From NCBI GenBank assembly GCA_003153015.1, contig PMBS01000082.1, forward strand, positions 1-34,576: a DNA stretch of 34,576 nucleotides. Reading direction: 5' to 3'. Positions 33,636-34,576 of this stretch are shown piece after piece. The notes under the pieces are model-generated. The model did not search any database and was not told where the DNA came from. It saw only the letters and a list, made by a program, of their open reading frames with translations. Origin of the DNA: Myxococcales bacterium. GTDB taxonomy: Bacteria; Myxococcota_A; Polyangia; Fen-1088. Both the position numbers and the translations under genes were made by a program. Position 1 is the stretch's first letter; the number at the start of each line of letters is the position of its first letter.

Positions 33636-34101
33636 CGCCGTGGTCAACGTGGTGGTAGCGGGCCTGGGCGGCCAGGGTGTGCTCAAGGCGTCGGGCATCT
33701 TGGCTGACACGGCTTTTCGCGCGGGGCTCGATGTCAAGAAGAGCGAGATCCACGGCATGAGCCAACGCGGTGGCTCGGTTTCTAGCGACGTGCGCTTTGG
33801 CGAGCGTGTCTTTTCCCCCATGGTGCCAGCAGGCGAGGCGGATTTTCTGGTGGTGCTGGCCGCAAGCCAGGTCGAGGTGGCGCAGCCGGTGCTCAAGCCG
33901 GGTGGAGTCCTGATTCACCCGGGCCTGGTCGATGAGACGCGACTGGCCAACAAACGCAGCCTGAACGTGGCCCTGCTTGGAGTGCTTGCTCGCCAGCTCG
34001 ATCTTGCCGACAATCTCTGGCATGCGGCCATAAAGGCCGCCCTGCCCGAAAAGCTCCACGCTGCCAACCTGCAGGCCTTCGCCATCGGAAAGAACCCATG
34101 A
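33622..34101 (+). CDS. iorB: indolepyruvate:ferredoxin oxidoreductase beta subunit
   Basis: A 159-residue gamma-domain-type subunit of the 2-oxoacid:ferredoxin oxidoreductase superfamily, which completes the IorAB enzyme. The signature VVVAGLGGQGVLKASGIL at the start and KKSEIHGMSQRGGSVSSDVRFG follow the family closely. It is somewhat short compared with the roughly 190-200 residues of typical IorB. The ATG at 33622 lies inside the end of iorA (14-base overlap) with GGAG upstream. Its stop overlaps the next start in an ATGA. The pair must act together; the context suggests aryl-pyruvate or aryl-acetate metabolism. Confidence 0.92.
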   Translation: MPGSDAVVNVVVAGLGGQGVLKASGILADTAFRAGLDVKKSEIHGMSQRGGSVSSDVRFGERVFSPMVPAGEADFLVVLAASQVEVAQPVLKPGGVLIHPGLVDETRLANKRSLNVALLGVLARQLDLADNLWHAAIKAALPEKLHAANLQAFAIGKNP

Positions 34102-34576
34102 CCTCGCCCTTGCAAGACCGAAAGCCCATCTGTCACTCGTACCATCCAGCCAGCGCGCCCGACTTCGTGCCCACGCCGCTTCTGCGCAAGCTGCAGCTCG
34201 ATAGGCTACAAGCCATCGTGGCCCACGCCACGGAACGGGTCGAGTTGTTTCGCCAGCGCATGCAAAGCCGCAAGCTCGCGCCGGCCGATATTCGATCGCT
34301 CGACGATGTCGCGCGTCTGCCTTTCACCAGCAAGGCCGACCTGCGCGACACGTATCCCTTTGGCTTGTTCGCCGTTCCGCTGCGCGATGTGGTGCGCATG
34401 CACGCATCCAGCGGAACCACTGGCAAGCCCATCGTGGTCGCGTACACCAAGCAAGACGTGGACGTGTGGACCTCGGTCATGGTGCGCAGTTTCGCGGCCT
34501 GCGGCCTGCACGAGGGCGACATCGTGCAAAATGCGTACGGCTACGGGCTTTTCACCGGCGGACTGGGCGCCCACTA
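34098..34576 (+). CDS. phenylacetate-CoA ligase-like protein (partial, runs off right edge)
   Basis: The first 159 residues of an AMP-forming aryl-CoA ligase of the PaaK type, which activates phenylacetate, indoleacetate or a similar acid to the CoA thioester. RLQAIVAHATERVELFRQRM and LPFTSKADLRDTYPFGLFAVP are typical N-terminal segments; the adenylate-forming P-loop MHASSGTTGKPIVVAYT is complete, and GYGLFTGGLGAH is the expected next segment before the edge. It overlaps iorB by 4 bases (ATGA). The iorAB-ligase association is known from archaea and bacteria, where it links aryl-pyruvate oxidation to acyl-CoA formation or release. Confidence 0.92.
   Translation, partial: MTSPLQDRKPICHSYHPASAPDFVPTPLLRKLQLDRLQAIVAHATERVELFRQRMQSRKLAPADIRSLDDVARLPFTSKADLRDTYPFGLFAVPLRDVVRMHASSGTTGKPIVVAYTKQDVDVWTSVMVRSFAACGLHEGDIVQNAYGYGLFTGGLGAH

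Overview
The window looks like a chromosome segment of a high-GC member of the Myxococcota (former Deltaproteobacteria). The clearest marker is a matrixin metalloprotease with a MYXO-CTERM-type tail (GCSC, hydrophobic segment, RRRR). Supporting signs are two large Ser/Thr kinases (one ending in the EDDF-type tail I associate with this group), a PEGA/TPR protein, FG-GAP and carboxypeptidase-regulatory-like surface proteins, and GTG/TTG starts. Most of the content is chromosomal housekeeping. The accessory signals are a dispersed palindromic repeat family and a group II intron.

Layout. 1-436: edge region with a nested palindromic element (236-357). 437-2497: AsmA-like protein fused to a GT51 peptidoglycan glycosyltransferase. 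2498-2570: palindromic repeat. 2596-4132: exported unknown protein plus MYXO-CTERM matrixin. 4014-5603 (minus): putative lipoprotein with carboxypeptidase-regulatory-like repeats. 5640-6279: ribosomal protein L28 (rpmB) and a DciA/DUF721 protein. 6290-8334 (minus): trpB-trpA, coupled by ATGA. 8395-8838: small protein with two four-cysteine motifs separated by an in-frame repeat element. 8893-9870 (minus): quinone oxidoreductase. 9921-11929: hemE-hemH. 12050-14933 (minus): PEGA/TPR protein and FG-GAP lipoprotein. 15162-16139 (minus): sugar-nucleotidyltransferase-like protein. 16204-20530: signalling cluster of kinase, degenerate STAS protein and kinase with a cyclic-nucleotide-binding domain. 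20478-24591 (minus): aceE-aceF. 24718-27077 (minus): Pro/Ala-rich membrane protein coupled to a PMT-family glycosyltransferase. 27183-28493 (minus): amtB. 28639-31392: DUF222/HNH pseudogene interrupted antisense by a group II intron (28874-30883). 31405-31755 (minus): small membrane protein. 32031 to the right end: iorA-iorB-paaK-type operon for aryl-pyruvate oxidation and aryl-CoA formation.

Functional links. aceE/aceF form the first two steps of pyruvate dehydrogenase; no lpd is present here. hemE/hemH are late haem enzymes. trpB/trpA form tryptophan synthase. iorAB plus the AMP-forming ligase would convert aryl-pyruvates or aryl acids to aryl-CoA, but this IorA lacks the usual C-terminal ferredoxin domain. 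No tRNA, rRNA, CRISPR array or prophage was recognised. The most unusual items are the repeat family that also codes inside a protein, the antisense group II intron whose ends and domains V/VI can be placed by eye, the truncated IorA, and the kinase-STAS-kinase cluster with altered catalytic or phospho-acceptor motifs.
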